Shown piece after piece: positions 37,501 to 49,629 of a DNA stretch of 64,000 nucleotides. The translations under genes were made by a program, and so were the position numbers. The DNA comes from Phytoseiulus persimilis (taxonomy: Eukaryota; Arthropoda; Arachnida; Mesostigmata; Phytoseiidae). Where the stretch lies: positions 12,276,001-12,340,000 of the forward strand of contig CM075103.1 of assembly GCA_037576195.1 (NCBI GenBank), in the 5' to 3' direction. Under the pieces are notes generated by a model that saw only the letters and a list, made by a program, of their open reading frames with translations, did no database searches and was not told the DNA's origin. The number at the start of each line of letters is the position of its first letter. The stretch's first letter is position 1.

Positions 37501-37800
37501 TTGTCTCGACTCGAGTGCAAACTCCTCTTGCAACCGAATCGTTCTCTGGCCTGATTTCCATGCACAGCACGTGTGGGATTAAAGTAGGAGAGGGCATCAC
37601 GTTGAGATGGACGGAAAAACTTGCCAGCCCCTTTCACCCCCACTGTACGAGACAATCGGCAAGTTACGAAACGACAATGGCCAGTAATCGTGCGGAAGCT
37701 ATCGTGCGGCATGCTGTGCCTCTTATTATTGGAACTGCAGCGTTCGTTCCGGCTAGTGAGAGCTTCCTCCAAGCGATTATAGCGCGGTAGTTGGACAGAG
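34570..37800. other. No recognisable gene
   Basis: Several frames are open on both strands at once (for example 37034-37267 - against 37067-37360 +, and 37146-37952 - of 268 codons), so none can be preferred. No repeat was noticed. Confidence 0.4.
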
Positions 37801-37815
37801 GAAGTCGATCGGCCA

Positions 37816-38289
37816 ATGCTGCTGTTCCGCGCCGCCAGCATTGACTCGGAGAGAAAGAGAACCATGGGAATCATTGTCGAAGTAAAAGTGAAGCGGTGGG
37901 TACCGAATCGATCTTCCCCTCTGGAAACCTCTGGGCGCCGCGCTCGAAGCATTCTGAGACGTCGCCAATCGTTCCTCCTCCAAGATTATTCTCCAAACCC
38001 TCGAGTTGTACGTCAGTTGGTCGTCCTACAGAAATCATCCGTCAGCAATAATGATGCTTTCGATGAACTCCTCCGTCGTTCACCTGGAGTATGGATCGTA
38101 TTAATAGCAGCCGAAGTACATGATCAGCATCTGCTCCAACTTCGACGCGTACTCGCGGCAGAAGAGACGATTGCGAACTCCTCCTATGAGCAGACAAGCA
38201 CTATTGCTTTGAACTCTAGTTCTAGCATCGGAAGAGATCCGGAGCGCTGCACGACGGGGGAATCTCCGATCAAAAATGCAGAATCTTAG
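37816..38289 (+). CDS. Hypothetical 157-residue open frame
   Basis: An ATG-to-TAG frame of 157 codons. The product has a basic N-terminal half and a helical-looking middle (for example EVHDQHLLQLRRVLAAEET). Codon choice is not biased and includes several rare-looking A/T-ending codons, so coding status is uncertain. No family is recognised. Confidence 0.2.
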   Translation: MLLFRAASIDSERKRTMGIIVEVKVKRWVPNRSSPLETSGRRARSILRRRQSFLLQDYSPNPRVVRQLVVLQKSSVSNNDAFDELLRRSPGVWIVLIAAEVHDQHLLQLRRVLAAEETIANSSYEQTSTIALNSSSSIGRDPERCTTGESPIKNAES

Positions 38290-38761
38290 GATCATGCTTC
38301 AAAGCGACGTTGTGACAGTGTTCGGAGCTGATCTGCGATATCCCCGTCATCACGGAGTGTTTGAGACTCGAATTACAGCATAGAGAGCTGCTTTAGCGTG
38401 AGGTTCTACAGACAATATCCGAGAGCCAAATCTCGATTGGCTCCCCTATCAAGACGTGATGACAGCCGAGCGGTCCATCCCCGCCTCGCGAAAGCGTCTG
38501 ATTCATTGTTCACTTACTCAACAGGAATGCTCCGGGCGACAGTCACATTTCGTGAGCCAGTCGGACGCTGGACTTGGAGCCGAGCCTTGTCAGTCCCGTA
38601 TTTCTTGTCAAGCAATCAACATTTAATGAAACCTGATTCAATATCGATATATTCTCGATCACTCCCTCCACACCACTCCTCCGGTCAGCTGAAGGGGCCG
38701 AGGATCGCTCCGGGCGCAGAGCTCAGCAAACGTCGCTCAGGAACGTCAACCTGGCGTGCAC

Positions 38762-39073
38762 ATGGCCGACAGCATCGCTCTACCCGCTCCGCATCATTTG
38801 TTGGACGTATTGATTCTGGAGCTTGACGAGGATTCGAGAGTCCCTCCTCGATTGAATCAGCTCTGGGACATGTCTTCTCCGAGACCGTTTCCTGAAATCT
38901 ACACAAGTCAACAGCTGGCTCTTCTGTTGGCTCGGCGGGGGGAAAAACAGTGTTCCCTCAACGGGAGAAACTGGGATGATTCGATCCGCTACGGCGTATT
39001 CACAAAATTCCTCTCGAAAAATTACGTGAATTATTCCCACCGAAAATTACACACGCAGAATATTTCCCGTTGA
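38762..39073 (+). CDS. Hypothetical 103-residue open frame
   Basis: An ATG frame whose start, MADSIALPAPHHLLDVLILE, is followed by a charged region and a basic tail. The antisense frame (38780-39040) is equally open, so a real gene on either strand is not established. No domain is recognised. Confidence 0.18.
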   Translation: MADSIALPAPHHLLDVLILELDEDSRVPPRLNQLWDMSSPRPFPEIYTSQQLALLLARRGEKQCSLNGRNWDDSIRYGVFTKFLSKNYVNYSHRKLHTQNISR

Positions 39074-39079
39074 ACGGAA

Positions 39080-40590
39080 AATGAGGTTAGAGCCGGACAG
39101 CTCGATCCGGGAACAACAGGACCTGGGAAAAGAGGAAGAAAACTCGTGAACATAGGAGTTGCCTAAAAGGATGGAACAGAAATATCCAACGGAAAGGACA
39201 AAGCCAACGAGAAAGGTTGCGGGGAAAGGAATAAATTGAGATAGAGCCTGATGTGTGAATGTTTCACAGACTGACGGAATGCTTGACTAACAAGGAGAAT
39301 CAATGAACTTCATGGAATCCGGCGAATAACCCTGAAACTCCACCCGGAGTTCCGTCGAGTCATGGGTCACTCACTGGAACAGCTGCGACCCTCCGTATCG
39401 TTTCCTCCGCATGGAATAGTCTCATGTCGCATATCATTTCATCTCGTTTAACGTACTGCGTGCAAAGACGCACAGTCCTGCTGGGTTAACGTCTCAGCAG
39501 GATAGCTCAGCTCCTGGCTGCGATCGTATCTGACTTTTTGCCCGATCCTGCCTTTTTTTTCTGACTGCACTGAACGGACTTGTTCAGAAAGATTTCCACC
39601 ATGCACTGATCCAACCGAGGTGCCAGGTTGGGAGTGAAGCGCGCCGCACTGCTGGAATCGACGAAGGAGTCATGACGATACATGACAGAACTTCAGTGAT
39701 CAACGAATATTGAAAGAGAGGGAGGGGGAGGGGGGAAACCGCCTGACCCATGACCGCACAAAACCCCCCTCTCCGAGAGAATCCGACGGAACCTTTGCAG
39801 ATTGTGATTATCCCTTCCGGGAACGAGCCCCGGCTGGCATGAACTGGGAGGTCGTTGGCGAAACGAATCATAGAGTCTATGATCCATCGGTGGAGCTCGC
39901 TCGCGTCGGACCATCCAGCAATCAAGGCACCGGTCCCGCCATGCGTAACCCATAACAAACTTCCGACACAGGAACAACTGAGCAGTGGAGGAGATCAAGA
40001 GCATCGTCCTATCTGCGAATTCGTCGGATGAAGGGGATGAAGCGCGGTTGTGTATTGTACTGGACGGGCCGCAAGTGAGAGGCTGGTCGTAATCCGCGAG
40101 CCGGTGGCTAGCAAGCTTCCGGGAACGAAAAAGGCGAGCATCACTCGGCTGGGCCGCGAGACGGATCCAGTGCGGAATCGATGCCGATCCAGCTCAGGAG
40201 ATTTCCCTCAGGCACTCAGCTGTTGCTGTCAGCGATCAGTGTCGGGAACGTACCTTCGCAACCGTTCCCTCCACAAGTTCCCATATCGGTGGCAACACTT
40301 CATTACGGAAGACTATTCCAATTACACATCGGCACACGCAGTCGGTGGAAGTGGGCAACCCAGAACAACTTCCACCCTTCGCGGTGTCGTTAGCAGTCCA
40401 GCGCTTGGTGATCAAAGTCGATGCCCGATCCCCCAGCGGCGTCACGCTTCAAAAGTTTGGTGACGGTGTCAATCGGGGAGCGATCAGAGTGTTCCTGATC
40501 AGAAACCGTGTCACGGATTGTGACTGTGTCCGATTTTGAAGCAGTGCGTCACGAGGAATTCCTCGGTAGTGGGGTGAGGGGCGCGTTTTT
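39080..40590. other. No recognisable gene
   Basis: Short overlapping frames only. No repeat or domain was recognised. Confidence 0.4.
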
Positions 40591-40598
40591 GGCTCTAT

Positions 40599-40600
40599 CC

Positions 40601-40636
<36 letters not shown>
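40599..40636. repeat. C tract and (CT)13 microsatellite
   Basis: Thirteen C residues (40599-40611) run directly into thirteen CT dinucleotides ending at 40636. Read on the other strand this is a GA repeat ending in a G run, the same arrangement as the G tracts elsewhere in the window, several of which emerge from GA-rich sequence. Confidence 0.95.
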
Positions 40637-40639
40637 TCA

Positions 40640-43600
40640 GTTGCCCAGCTTCCAAACTAACCGACTGTCACAAAGAGCGGGAAGTAATTAGCCTCTCGGT
40701 CGGAAGTGTGAATAAGTTCGCGAGCTTTCTATTCCGAGACTCCCGAGGTCTTTTGACTACAGCGGGGGTCCCGACCCCGGGCTTAGCGATTGTTTCTGAT
40801 GCTAAAACTGGCAGCGTGTCCTGGGACCGACCGGCCGAAAGGTCACTCGATTCGGAATACGGCTCCTCTACGTCCCCGACCGGAATAGCCAGAACTCAGC
40901 AGCGCGATCATCCAATGGACGAGCGCATGAAGCCGAGCCACCCTCGACACTCCGGTCGTGATCCGCAGCCGGGCGAGGGAGCCGGTTTTCCTCGAAGCGA
41001 CGATGGGAGGGCCGAGGACGAGCCTGAAGCCGACTCCCGAGGCCGAACCGGTTTCGGGCCTTGAAGGGCGATGAGAAAACGCGGCTTGCGAGCGAACTGC
41101 GTACCACGGAGCGATAGTTCAACGAGAGAGACACTCTCGGGGGCAGGGAGTCCGGCTGGTGATTCCACTCTGCGGAGCAATCGGGTGTTAAGGCCGCAAC
41201 GCTGCTTTTCGATTCATTGGCTCGTCGAGCTAATTGACTTGCTCCATCTAAAGAGCTCTTCGGCGGAGGGAAAAAAAACCGAAAAGTCAGCCTTGCGAGG
41301 AGCTGTCCACCGTTACCATCGGTCGAGAATCGGCAATGTGCTGAATCGGCAGTGCCTGCGTTGGACGAATGCTTCCGCCAACCGTAGGAAGCGAGCACAG
41401 GGGAACCGGCGGGCGCTCACGTCGTTGCCCAAACTTTGCCATCGCTCGTCGGCGACAAACAAGAAAATCCTCTCGTACGTGATCAACGAACTCAAACCAA
41501 TAACGAAAAAACATGTCCCCGACCAATTCGAGGGGTGGTCCCTCCCGACACGCTGCACCCACCATTGTTGAGACAAAAGAGGCCACATACTTTCAGGGAC
41601 AACTTCGATCCCGCGACTACTTCGACTCAAAGTTGGATAGCTGCACTTTCGGAATATGTTGTCCGGCTAACGGTCGCACTCAGTTGAGGGAGCCAATGGC
41701 CGTCTCTTGGCATCTTTATTCTGCACGCAACGTCTGAGAGATGAGCCTTTCTGATTGACAAATCAAGGCACGTCAATGCGCAGGACTTCAATTGCCTGAT
41801 GTCGCGCTATTTCAATCGCTTTGCTGACTCCCCCTGGAGAGGAGCTTTTCTCCGCTGTGAAGCGGAGCTCAGACATCGCCGATTGATCGTTCTCGGGAGA
41901 GAGGGCCTGAGTTTCCTTCGGCGTGGACATGGCCACGAGGCCCACCCCCTACGCTCCGTCAAATGCGCCGATCATTCAGCCCTCTCGATCGTCACCGTTC
42001 CCACTCTCACGTGTCTCGCGGTCATAGCTCGATCGGAGCCGAACGATATCTCAAACCGCTGATGCCTGGGTTTGGGCGTGAATCACTGGGTCCTCCCCTA
42101 TTATGGGTAGATTATTATTCGGCGATATCTCGGTTGGGGGAATCGACCCGCAGCTTGATTCCCAAATCGAAGTCGACTCTCCTGATCGAGGAGCCCTCGT
42201 CAAGCGAGTCTTGCTGTTTTTCTGGGCTCTCCCCCGGAGCGACCAGAGCCGGAACTTCGCACCGGCGCAATCGAGCTCGCGCCTGAGGGGAATCGGCGTC
42301 AGCTGTTCTCGGCCATTGGATGAGTCATCTGAAACTCATTGTCACCCGCTCGATCCAGTCCTGTTGGAGCGTCCCGGAAACACCACGGGACGGTGGTCCT
42401 GCTCGACCCTTAGCGGATAACTGGCCCAAGCCGCTCGGATGATCACCAGCTACCCGGCAAAATAAACTGCAAGCGGGTGAAAGATCAGAATGCCTTGAAA
42501 CGATGGTTTTCAACTTTGCTGATGTGAGAAACACAGCGTCAAGAATCGCTCGAGAAAGCCATGTTCACTAGAGAGGGCGTCCGCACAACCGGGTCAGACC
42601 TCTTGAGCAGCTCAAAAAATCCTCAAGTTATTAAATCCCCGAGAATTTTGCTTGCTTGAAACGCCGGAAACGAGAACGACTCTTCTTCTGAACGTACGTG
42701 ATTGATTGTCGGAAAGCAGCTCTTTGAGGAGTCGCGCAAGGGTTCAGGACAGGAACGGGACAATAGCGTAACTTGACTGAAGATAATTGAGCGCTCTGAT
42801 CCCGGTACGCCTGAGCGGATGGATGAGTGCGAGGACGACCATCCGGCTGGGGTGGAGGTGTTGCTGAAGTTTTTGTCTGGAGCAGTCCTGACTGTTCGCG
42901 ATATCAATAAGATTAGGAACACGCCCCGACGCACTATCACCACCGGCTGGCTTCCATTTCTGACGGAGGCTCGAAAGGTGTTCGCTCGCGATGTGGTACA
43001 GTTTTTGTGGCTGTTGCCCATTCATATGCTATTTATGTTGAACACAATTCCTCCCACTTACCCTGCCAGGCTTTCCGTCCTATTACACAGAACAGTATGC
43101 AACCTTCTTATCTCCGTTGTTTTCGTGAGTCGAACTCCTGATCGGTCGGACTAGGATTCTCGGGGAGGAGAAAACGGCAGAAAGCTTCAGGAGTTGTTTG
43201 ACTAGCTTCTCGGATGGGCGGATTCGGTGCTCGTTCTTCACAGTCTCCTGGGCGGAGTGGATTTCCGAACTTTACGAACGAATCGGACCGTCTCAATTCC
43301 AATATAGCCAGCTAGCTGAGTTTTGGAAAATTCCAGGAATCTATGGAGTCGATTCCCGAGCCACTGCGAGGGTTTATGGGGTGGAAATTTCCGGAACTTC
43401 CCGTCGGGTTTATGAAAAAGGTTTCCGGCGACGGTTGGTCTGGAATCCGAGACGATCAGCAATTCTCAGCTTTCCAACGCTGCACGTCTCCGTTTGACTC
43501 CGCTAGGAATCGATGTCGCAGACACACAATTAACGTAAACCGAGAAGCCCCGGAGTGACGCGCGGGGAGGATGACTTTGAGGACCGTTGATCCAGCGTAT

Positions 43601-44215
43601 CAGTCGAGGATTCATGGAGCCCGCGTCGAATCGCGAAATACTGAACGCGCGAAATTTCGAGTCGACCTCAGGTTCTCCGATCCGATCAAGCCGGTCGAGG
43701 GAGCCGAGGAGCCGAACTGAACCCCGACGTAGATTTCCACGCGGAGGGAGCTTTGAGGTCTGGACACGGGGTCGTACCTTCAGCGTTCGCTCTGGGACGC
43801 ATTCATGACAATGGGATAAGCACGTCGCAAAGGCGTATACGTTCGTTTCGCTGGCCGCTGTGCCGTTAGCGGACGGTTGAAGGCCGGGAAAGTTGGGCTC
43901 TCATTCCATGCTTAAAACACCTGATGGCGGTCGTCGTACCGCACACAGATAGCGCCGGCCGGAAACGGAAACGCTGCACGATATCTTGTCCACGTCTTCG
44001 GCAGCAGCATATAGTCTTGTGTCAGACCGCTGAAAGCAAATTAGGAGGATGTTCCGCACCGAAGCCACCCGCTCCTTGTTTTCCTACACCACCTTACTGG
44101 CTATATGGCGTGCACATGCATCATTGCGATATCGAGCCTGATGGGTCAAGGATATAAAGTTCGTACCCCAGGCATCGGAAGCGGGGAGCAAGGAAATCAA
44201 TTTTCGCGCGATGTC
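40640..44215. other. No recognisable gene
   Basis: Frames of 100-176 codons on both strands (for example 40868-41398 -, 41071-41571 +) have no recognised domain. No long repeat was noticed. Confidence 0.4.
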
Positions 44216-44221
44216 CCCGCG

Positions 44222-44509
44222 ATGAGCTCGAATGCGGATTCTCTTGCCCGATCTGGTTCTCCGCATTGGATCTATCGGGCGCAGAGCATTGCTCACACGA
44301 CGGGTATCTCGCGACACTCCCAATCAGTTAGGGATCAAATGAACGTTCACGGGATCGAGGAATCGGAAATATTCAGCTCTTCGGAGGAGGCTCCTCCTCA
44401 GAGCTCCAGTAGTGGAGATAATTTCCTTGCATCTGGCGGAGAGCTGTCGCCGTTTGAACGAGTCGTTTGCACACTCGTACGGAAGGCTCAGGTGCAATGT
44501 GACCCTTGA
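44222..44509 (+). CDS. Ser-rich open frame, possible exon; unrecognised
   Basis: From ATG 44222 a 95-residue frame includes GIEESEIFSSSEEAPPQSSS and ends SPFERVVCTLVRKAQ at a donor-like cag|gtgcaa, shortly before the stop. A second short frame from ATG 44514 ends at another donor-like gtaatc (44625). About 390 nt further on, an AT-rich tract closes with a good acceptor (ttcatttctag, 45001-45011). Together these suggest one or more exons of an unidentified + strand gene, but a consistent frame through all of them could not be built. Confidence 0.22.
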   Translation: MSSNADSLARSGSPHWIYRAQSIAHTTGISRHSQSVRDQMNVHGIEESEIFSSSEEAPPQSSSSGDNFLASGGELSPFERVVCTLVRKAQVQCDP

Positions 44510-44924
44510 CAAGATGTCATTCACGGATCCTCAGAGGCTCCGCTCAGGGAACGAGCGTACTAGAAGAGCCACAGAGTGGAAAACGAGGGATGGCAGAGCC
44601 CAATCAACTGACGATCTGAGTGAGGTAATCAGGGAAGTTGACAACCTGCCTTCCTGCCGCATCTGATTGTCTTCCTCGTAGCCGCATATGGACATCCTCC
44701 ATCGAGCAAGAAGTAATCCGCGAGCCCCGTTCTCCCTCCTTGTAGAAGGCTGTCTCCGCTGCCAATTCCTGTTTCGCGCTCCTCGAGGATGGGACTAGAG
44801 AGTGGACATTACCCCACTGGCTTACTCAAAAAGAATGGGGGCCAGATCATTCGGGAGGGTGTTCATCAGCCGATCGAATGGAGCAGACGAAAACTGAAAC
44901 AAAATGACAGAAGACATAGCGAAT

Positions 44925-45011
44925 GATAGAGATCATTTTTTATTTTACAGTATATTTCTATACTATCATAATTTCATCAGGAATCTACTTATACTTTCAG
45001 TTCATTTCTAG
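44925..45011 (+). other. AT-rich pyrimidine tract ending in an acceptor-like TAG
   Basis: About 85 bp of unusually AT-rich sequence, ending tttcagttcatttctag, looks like the 3' end of an intron on the + strand. The three frames that follow are all open for 20 or more codons or nearly so, which prevents choosing one. Confidence 0.35.
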
Positions 45012-45019
45012 GATTCTGA

Positions 45020-46700
45020 AGGATCCGAAATCGAGTGAAAAAATGCAGAAATGCCTGAATTCGTTGTTTGCGAACGAGCGCTACAGAGGAATATTCGTGA
45101 GGTCCAATGGAATCAAATGGACAAAATGAGTGGCGAAATCTCGGCCTTCCCTGGGCCGTTTTTCCTAATGTATTCGCCGGATCGAAATTGTCGGAGGAAG
45201 CGACCTGTCTCGAAGGAAGTCCGCGATCGGCCTCCATGTCGATGAGACTCGTCGTTCCAACTGCCAGAGTCTGGGGGAGTTTCGAGCACGGTAAGAGCGG
45301 ATTCCTAAAGCAAAACAGCCGACATCTCAAAAAGCCATCAACGATACGAGAACTGAATCTGAGCGGGATCCCGGCGCGTTCCTTTGAAGAGCTTGCGATA
45401 TGTTCCGTCGCGAAGCGGTTCAAAGCTCTTGCCGCAAAATGCATGATGCTTTCGCACTTCAAAGCTTTGACTTGATTTGTGGATACATCGTCTCGAACGA
45501 CTCCAGACCGTATGAAACGCAGACGTGTCATCTCTTCCGGAGTTTCATGTTCCGAGATGGCGCTGTGATGAGATTCCGTACACGAGCTCGACGAGGCCAA
45601 TGATGCTGCTGCAGACACCGATGGTCGAAAGCCGGCGTTGGGAGTTTCCCCGGACGTGATCAATGAGGAACCTCCCGGTACAATCGCTCTCGACGGAGAA
45701 CCTGCCTTTTTGAAAGAGATCCCTCTGTGCTCCAGCATGCCGCAACGCAGAGATATTATTTCGGTGTGAAATGTCGAAATTTGTAGGGACAGATGTTCGC
45801 GATTTCCTCCAAAAGCTTCGAAACCGCAACCGTGACCTCAGTATGGGAGAAGTTCACACGAGTGAAAGTTCCTGTGATTCGCAAGCCTTGAGCATAACGA
45901 ACTTGTTTCGAGAACGCGGTTCCGCGCGGTTGGCGCCGCTTCTGTCGGCTCGGGCTCGAGAGGAGTATTCAGCGCCCGCGGAAAAGCGAAGCTCTATTTC
46001 AATTTTTCTCGCCCCGTCTCGTGCGCTCGGGGAAAGAACAAAGACGGGACGAAACTGCGGAACAGCGTAAGCGCAAGTCATGCGGAACGTTCTCCCGTTT
46101 GAGAACGCGAGAATAATCCTTCGCGCTCAAGGGACGTCAACGATTTTTTTTCGAATAATCAAACTGAATTCCGGAAATAAATTGTTGTTCTTTTTTATTC
46201 GTTAGGAGTTTCTGACCACTAATAATCATTGGAAACCTCGTCGGATCGAATCTATGGTCTCTTGACGGAATTTTTTTCTACGATCGTTCTTGCGGAACCT
46301 CGACGCAGAATCGCTGAAAGAGTGGCCGGACTTGAAGATCGCAAGCGGAGAGTAACGACATTCAAAAATAATTTCGGAAGGAAGTCGGCCCGCACCTGTG
46401 GTGGGTTCGTCGGTTCCCGGTCGACGCTCCCGTATCCACGGCAGAACATTTAGATCCGGTCATAGATGTCCAGTGAGGATTCTCCTGTAAAAACTCTTTA
46501 TTCCAAACACTCGGCTCACGTATGCCCGATCGAATTTACTGTGCACGAAACCTGGAAGATTTCTGGTCCTCATGATCCATCCCCTACATCAGCACGTTCG
46601 GGCTCCTCTGGGTTCCGCACTGAGTGATTTTTCGGGCTTTTCCGCGCCGGCTCGAAATTTTCCCGGACATGAGAAATTCGACTGAAGGAAGAAATGTCCA
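45020..46700. other. Several overlapping open frames, none recognised
   Basis: A + frame of about 60 codons near 45575-45769 (ending EIPLCSSMPQRRDIISV), another from ATG 45771 (99 codons) and a 249-codon - frame (44989-45738) overlap. A donor-like gtaaga follows 45288. It may hold exons or a decayed gene, but no model could be settled. Confidence 0.3.
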
Positions 46701-46712
46701 GTCACCCCTCAG

Positions 46713-46982
46713 CATTCTTCGTCTACCTGGGAAGAAGTTCCAACGGTGCTCAACCAAATTTACGAAGACGACGTAATGTCGTTCCACGCCCTCGAAGCTC
46801 ATCAAAACGAATTTTCACTCCCGAACACAAAATCGAGGATGGAACGCGACGTTTCAAGCCGCCCATGGAGCCGTTCCCGAAACGACGCAGAAAGTAGGAA
46901 ACAAAAACAATCCCGCAAGAGCTCTCTGGCGGAACTCTCTGCTACTGGAGTCAGGGTAGGCTTCAACAACGATTTTGAAGAG
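46713..46982 (+). CDS. Candidate internal exon, 90 codons; unrecognised
   Basis: Bounded by a fair acceptor (cacccctcag, ending 46712) and a donor-like gtcagt (from 46983), with an open phase-0 frame between them. The translation begins HSSSTWEEVPTVLNQIYEDD and continues with a Ser/Arg/Lys-rich half (for example SRKQKQSRKSSLAEL), so a folded start followed by a disordered basic part is plausible. Unspliced, the frame runs on to a stop at 47010-47012. Neighbouring exons were not assigned and no family is recognised. Confidence 0.28.
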
Positions 46983-47014
46983 GTCAGTGGAGCTGCTACA
47001 AACTCGATCTGAGC

Positions 47015-47785
47015 CAATAAGGCACTTCCGCCTTATTGCGGCCCTTAAAGCGGACGAGTTTAACATTTTTCGGGGGCTTCTGTTTTGTTTGAAAGTTACG
47101 CCGCGTGGCCCAGACTTCCCTAGAGGGCGGATACTTGTGGGGCACATTGTAAATCGCAAATGCGGCGCATGGTCCTCCTGTGGAGCTCTGCGTCTTTGCG
47201 AATGTTCATTTGAAAAGAAAATGTGTCAGCCCTGGTTCGACTGTTGCATGTTCGCAACCCCTGGAAGCGATGCATTTACCACGCTGAACGGAGAAGGATA
47301 CCCAGTTGCCGTCTCCCGTAGATTGAAACTTGTTACAAAGGTTCTGGGACTTTGGAGCATCGGCACAGAATCCGCGATTGAGGAGTGTTCACCCCACGCA
47401 AGAGGATTGGGATACCTTGGATCAATCCCGATGGAGAAACAATGCTGCTGGATCTGAGCTGCGACGTGCGTGACCTAACTCTCGCTGTCTATCGGGCTTC
47501 GCCGTCTCATGTTGAGCCAACAGCTCCGAGATTCTGGAAAACGCTTTTCGACAACGGCCATTCCGCTTCTTGGAGACTACGAGTGCGTGAGTCGACCGTC
47601 AGCCCCCACCGGAATCTTTTATATTTCGCACATTCCGATCGATGCTTCGGGGTATGGTCCCCAAGGTATGAGGGTCAGCAAAAGTGGTCTCCTGGATTTG
47701 TGAAGCAGAGTTGAGCTGAGTTGGGCTTTCTGTATCTGTTCCGTGCTTTGTATATTTCTCACAAATCAGATCCCTGTGGTCTATC
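47015..47785. other. Overlapping + strand open frames, unrecognised
   Basis: Three + frames are open in succession (46975-47457, 47385-47714, 47509-47703). The last contains a donor-like AAG|GTATGAG near 47665. They may be further exons of whatever contains 46713-46982, but no joined model was supported. Confidence 0.25.
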
Positions 47786-47790
47786 ACTGA

Positions 47791-48018
47791 AGAGCCCAGA
47801 TTCGAAACGTTACTACTCCGAATTTCTCAAAGTCGAGTTTCCAGTCGGAAATTATTCGAACCGGAATTCTCCGAAACACTTCACCCCTTGTTCCTCTCCA
47901 CTTTTTGCGTTCCCGAGAAGAGCGCGGAATAACGTTGTCGGAAATCGGTTCGATGACTTTCCGACTGGAAACTCGACCTCCAGGAATTCAGAGATTCGAA
48001 GTTTTGAATCTGGGCTCT
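47791..48018. mobile_element. 228-bp foldback element (hairpin MITE-like)
   Basis: Ends are agagcccagattc (47791-47803) and gaatctgggctct (48006-48018), perfect 13-base inverted copies. The arms also share a perfect 19-base inverted word, gtcgagtttccagtcggaa (47832-47850) against its complement at 47959-47977. Arms are about 85 bp and the loop about 60 bp. No coding capacity. Flanks do not show an obvious target-site duplication, so the superfamily is open. Confidence 0.78.
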
Positions 48019-48029
48019 CCAATTCGCGT

Positions 48030-49600
48030 CGTTATAATAGAGCGAGTGGTACCGCGAGTTCATAGGTGGTCGACTTGAATGGAGCGTGCTGGATATTTTC
48101 GAAGTCACCTCGTGGAGAAAGGCACGCTGTCTTATATGCGCTGGAGGTCTTATTCGGATCACAGTCTCAAGTTTTCGTGCATCGATGCGGATCAGGACTT
48201 CTTAAATCAGAAGGAACAACCAGATAATTTTCCTCAAAACTGTGATAACGCGGTCAATGCTCGACGCATTCCCGAGTTCGCTGCCTTGTTTCGCTGTTGG
48301 TGTGTTCCAGGCTGCGAGGATTCGCTTGAACCTACTCCTCGGGATTTGATTCGATCGCTCCCGAATGCCCACATCTGAGAAAAGCTTGTGCGCCTTAGTG
48401 ATTTGAGAGGAGAGAAAGGTGGGGAGGGGGTCGGAGAAGCGCGGTTGCTTCGGAATCCGAGGAACGCTCTTGCCTCGGGCATTTCGAGAGAGCCGGCCAT
48501 GACAGGTCGGACAAAAATCTCAAGTTCTCAGGTGATCTCTACCGGGAAGAAATTCGATGGATCGTCTCCGGAGGTCCCGTACCCATGAATTGAGGCTGTG
48601 TCTCCGGCTTGAGTGTACGTCATTGCCGCCCGAGTGTGAGCACAACCACCAGTACGATGCGCGAGCCATCACCATCGGTGTTTGAACCCTAGCTTAGTTT
48701 TTTTCTGTAGTTTGCCGGCTTTTCATGGCGATGGACCAGTTCATTGGATTTCCGGAAAGCATTGCAGGACTCCAAATGCGGGGGAAGCGTTCGGATCCGC
48801 CGGCTGATTGATTCCGGAACACACTTCTTTCGGAAGAATCGGATCGGTGTAAGGGGTCTCCGGGCAAGGGAGCACGTGGTGTGAGCATTCACCGGAAACA
48901 AATACAGGATTACCTCTGTTCACCTCGCTGGCCTGCCAGCTTACCTCGCTCCTGCGTCTAGGGATCCCTCTCCGGATTGGTGAACGTATAGCCTCTGCAT
49001 CTGTTTCGTATATCCTGCTCTGTCGAAGCTAGTCCTTAAAAGAACAAGCGGAGGAGTGGTGGAAGAGAGATTATTTGCAAAAAGATTGGAGACCTTCGCT
49101 GCCCCCCCCACCCCAAGGCCTCACTGGTTCAGTGACCACGGAAGGTGGCATATGAGTTCGCGACCCGACGATCTACACAATGAAATTCCCCGAGAACCCC
49201 GACTGTGCTCATCTACACATCGCGAGCACACGGTGCATCTCGTATTTATCTATCACATTCTTTCGAATCGCCGATTTACGCGAGATGATTCCCCGTGTTA
49301 TCAACGTTAAGTTGTGGAAGACCTTGCCCCACTTGACGGAACGATGATTCGTTTTTCCTCACAGACACCAGCCACGAGTGGAAGCAGCGTCAGTACGGAA
49401 TCGAGAAGTAAATCACAGACTGGTGATTTTTGTCAGCCATCGAACTCCGAGTAGAGACAAATTCTGTAGTTCCAAGGAAGAAATCAGGGGGAATCTCCCC
49501 TTGATTTTCTCCCGCTCCTTGTTAATAATCACGAAACGTTTTTGATCAGCAGCACTGATCGCTGCCTCCCCACGAGGTGTTGTGAAAACGGCGTTGCCTC
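48030..49600. other. No recognisable gene
   Basis: An ATG frame of 99 codons (48079-48378 +) with several cysteines has no recognised family. Nothing else was identified. Confidence 0.4.
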
Positions 49601-49604
49601 GGAA

Positions 49605-49625
49605 TATACAGGGTGTTCAGGTGAG
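49605..49625 (+). repeat. Solitary mariner-like terminal sequence
   Basis: The sequence tatacagggtgttcag resembles the terminus of the MITE at 54473 (TA followed by CAGGGTGT). No matching inverted end was found nearby, so it may be a truncated element or chance. Confidence 0.3.
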
Positions 49626-49629
49626 GCGC

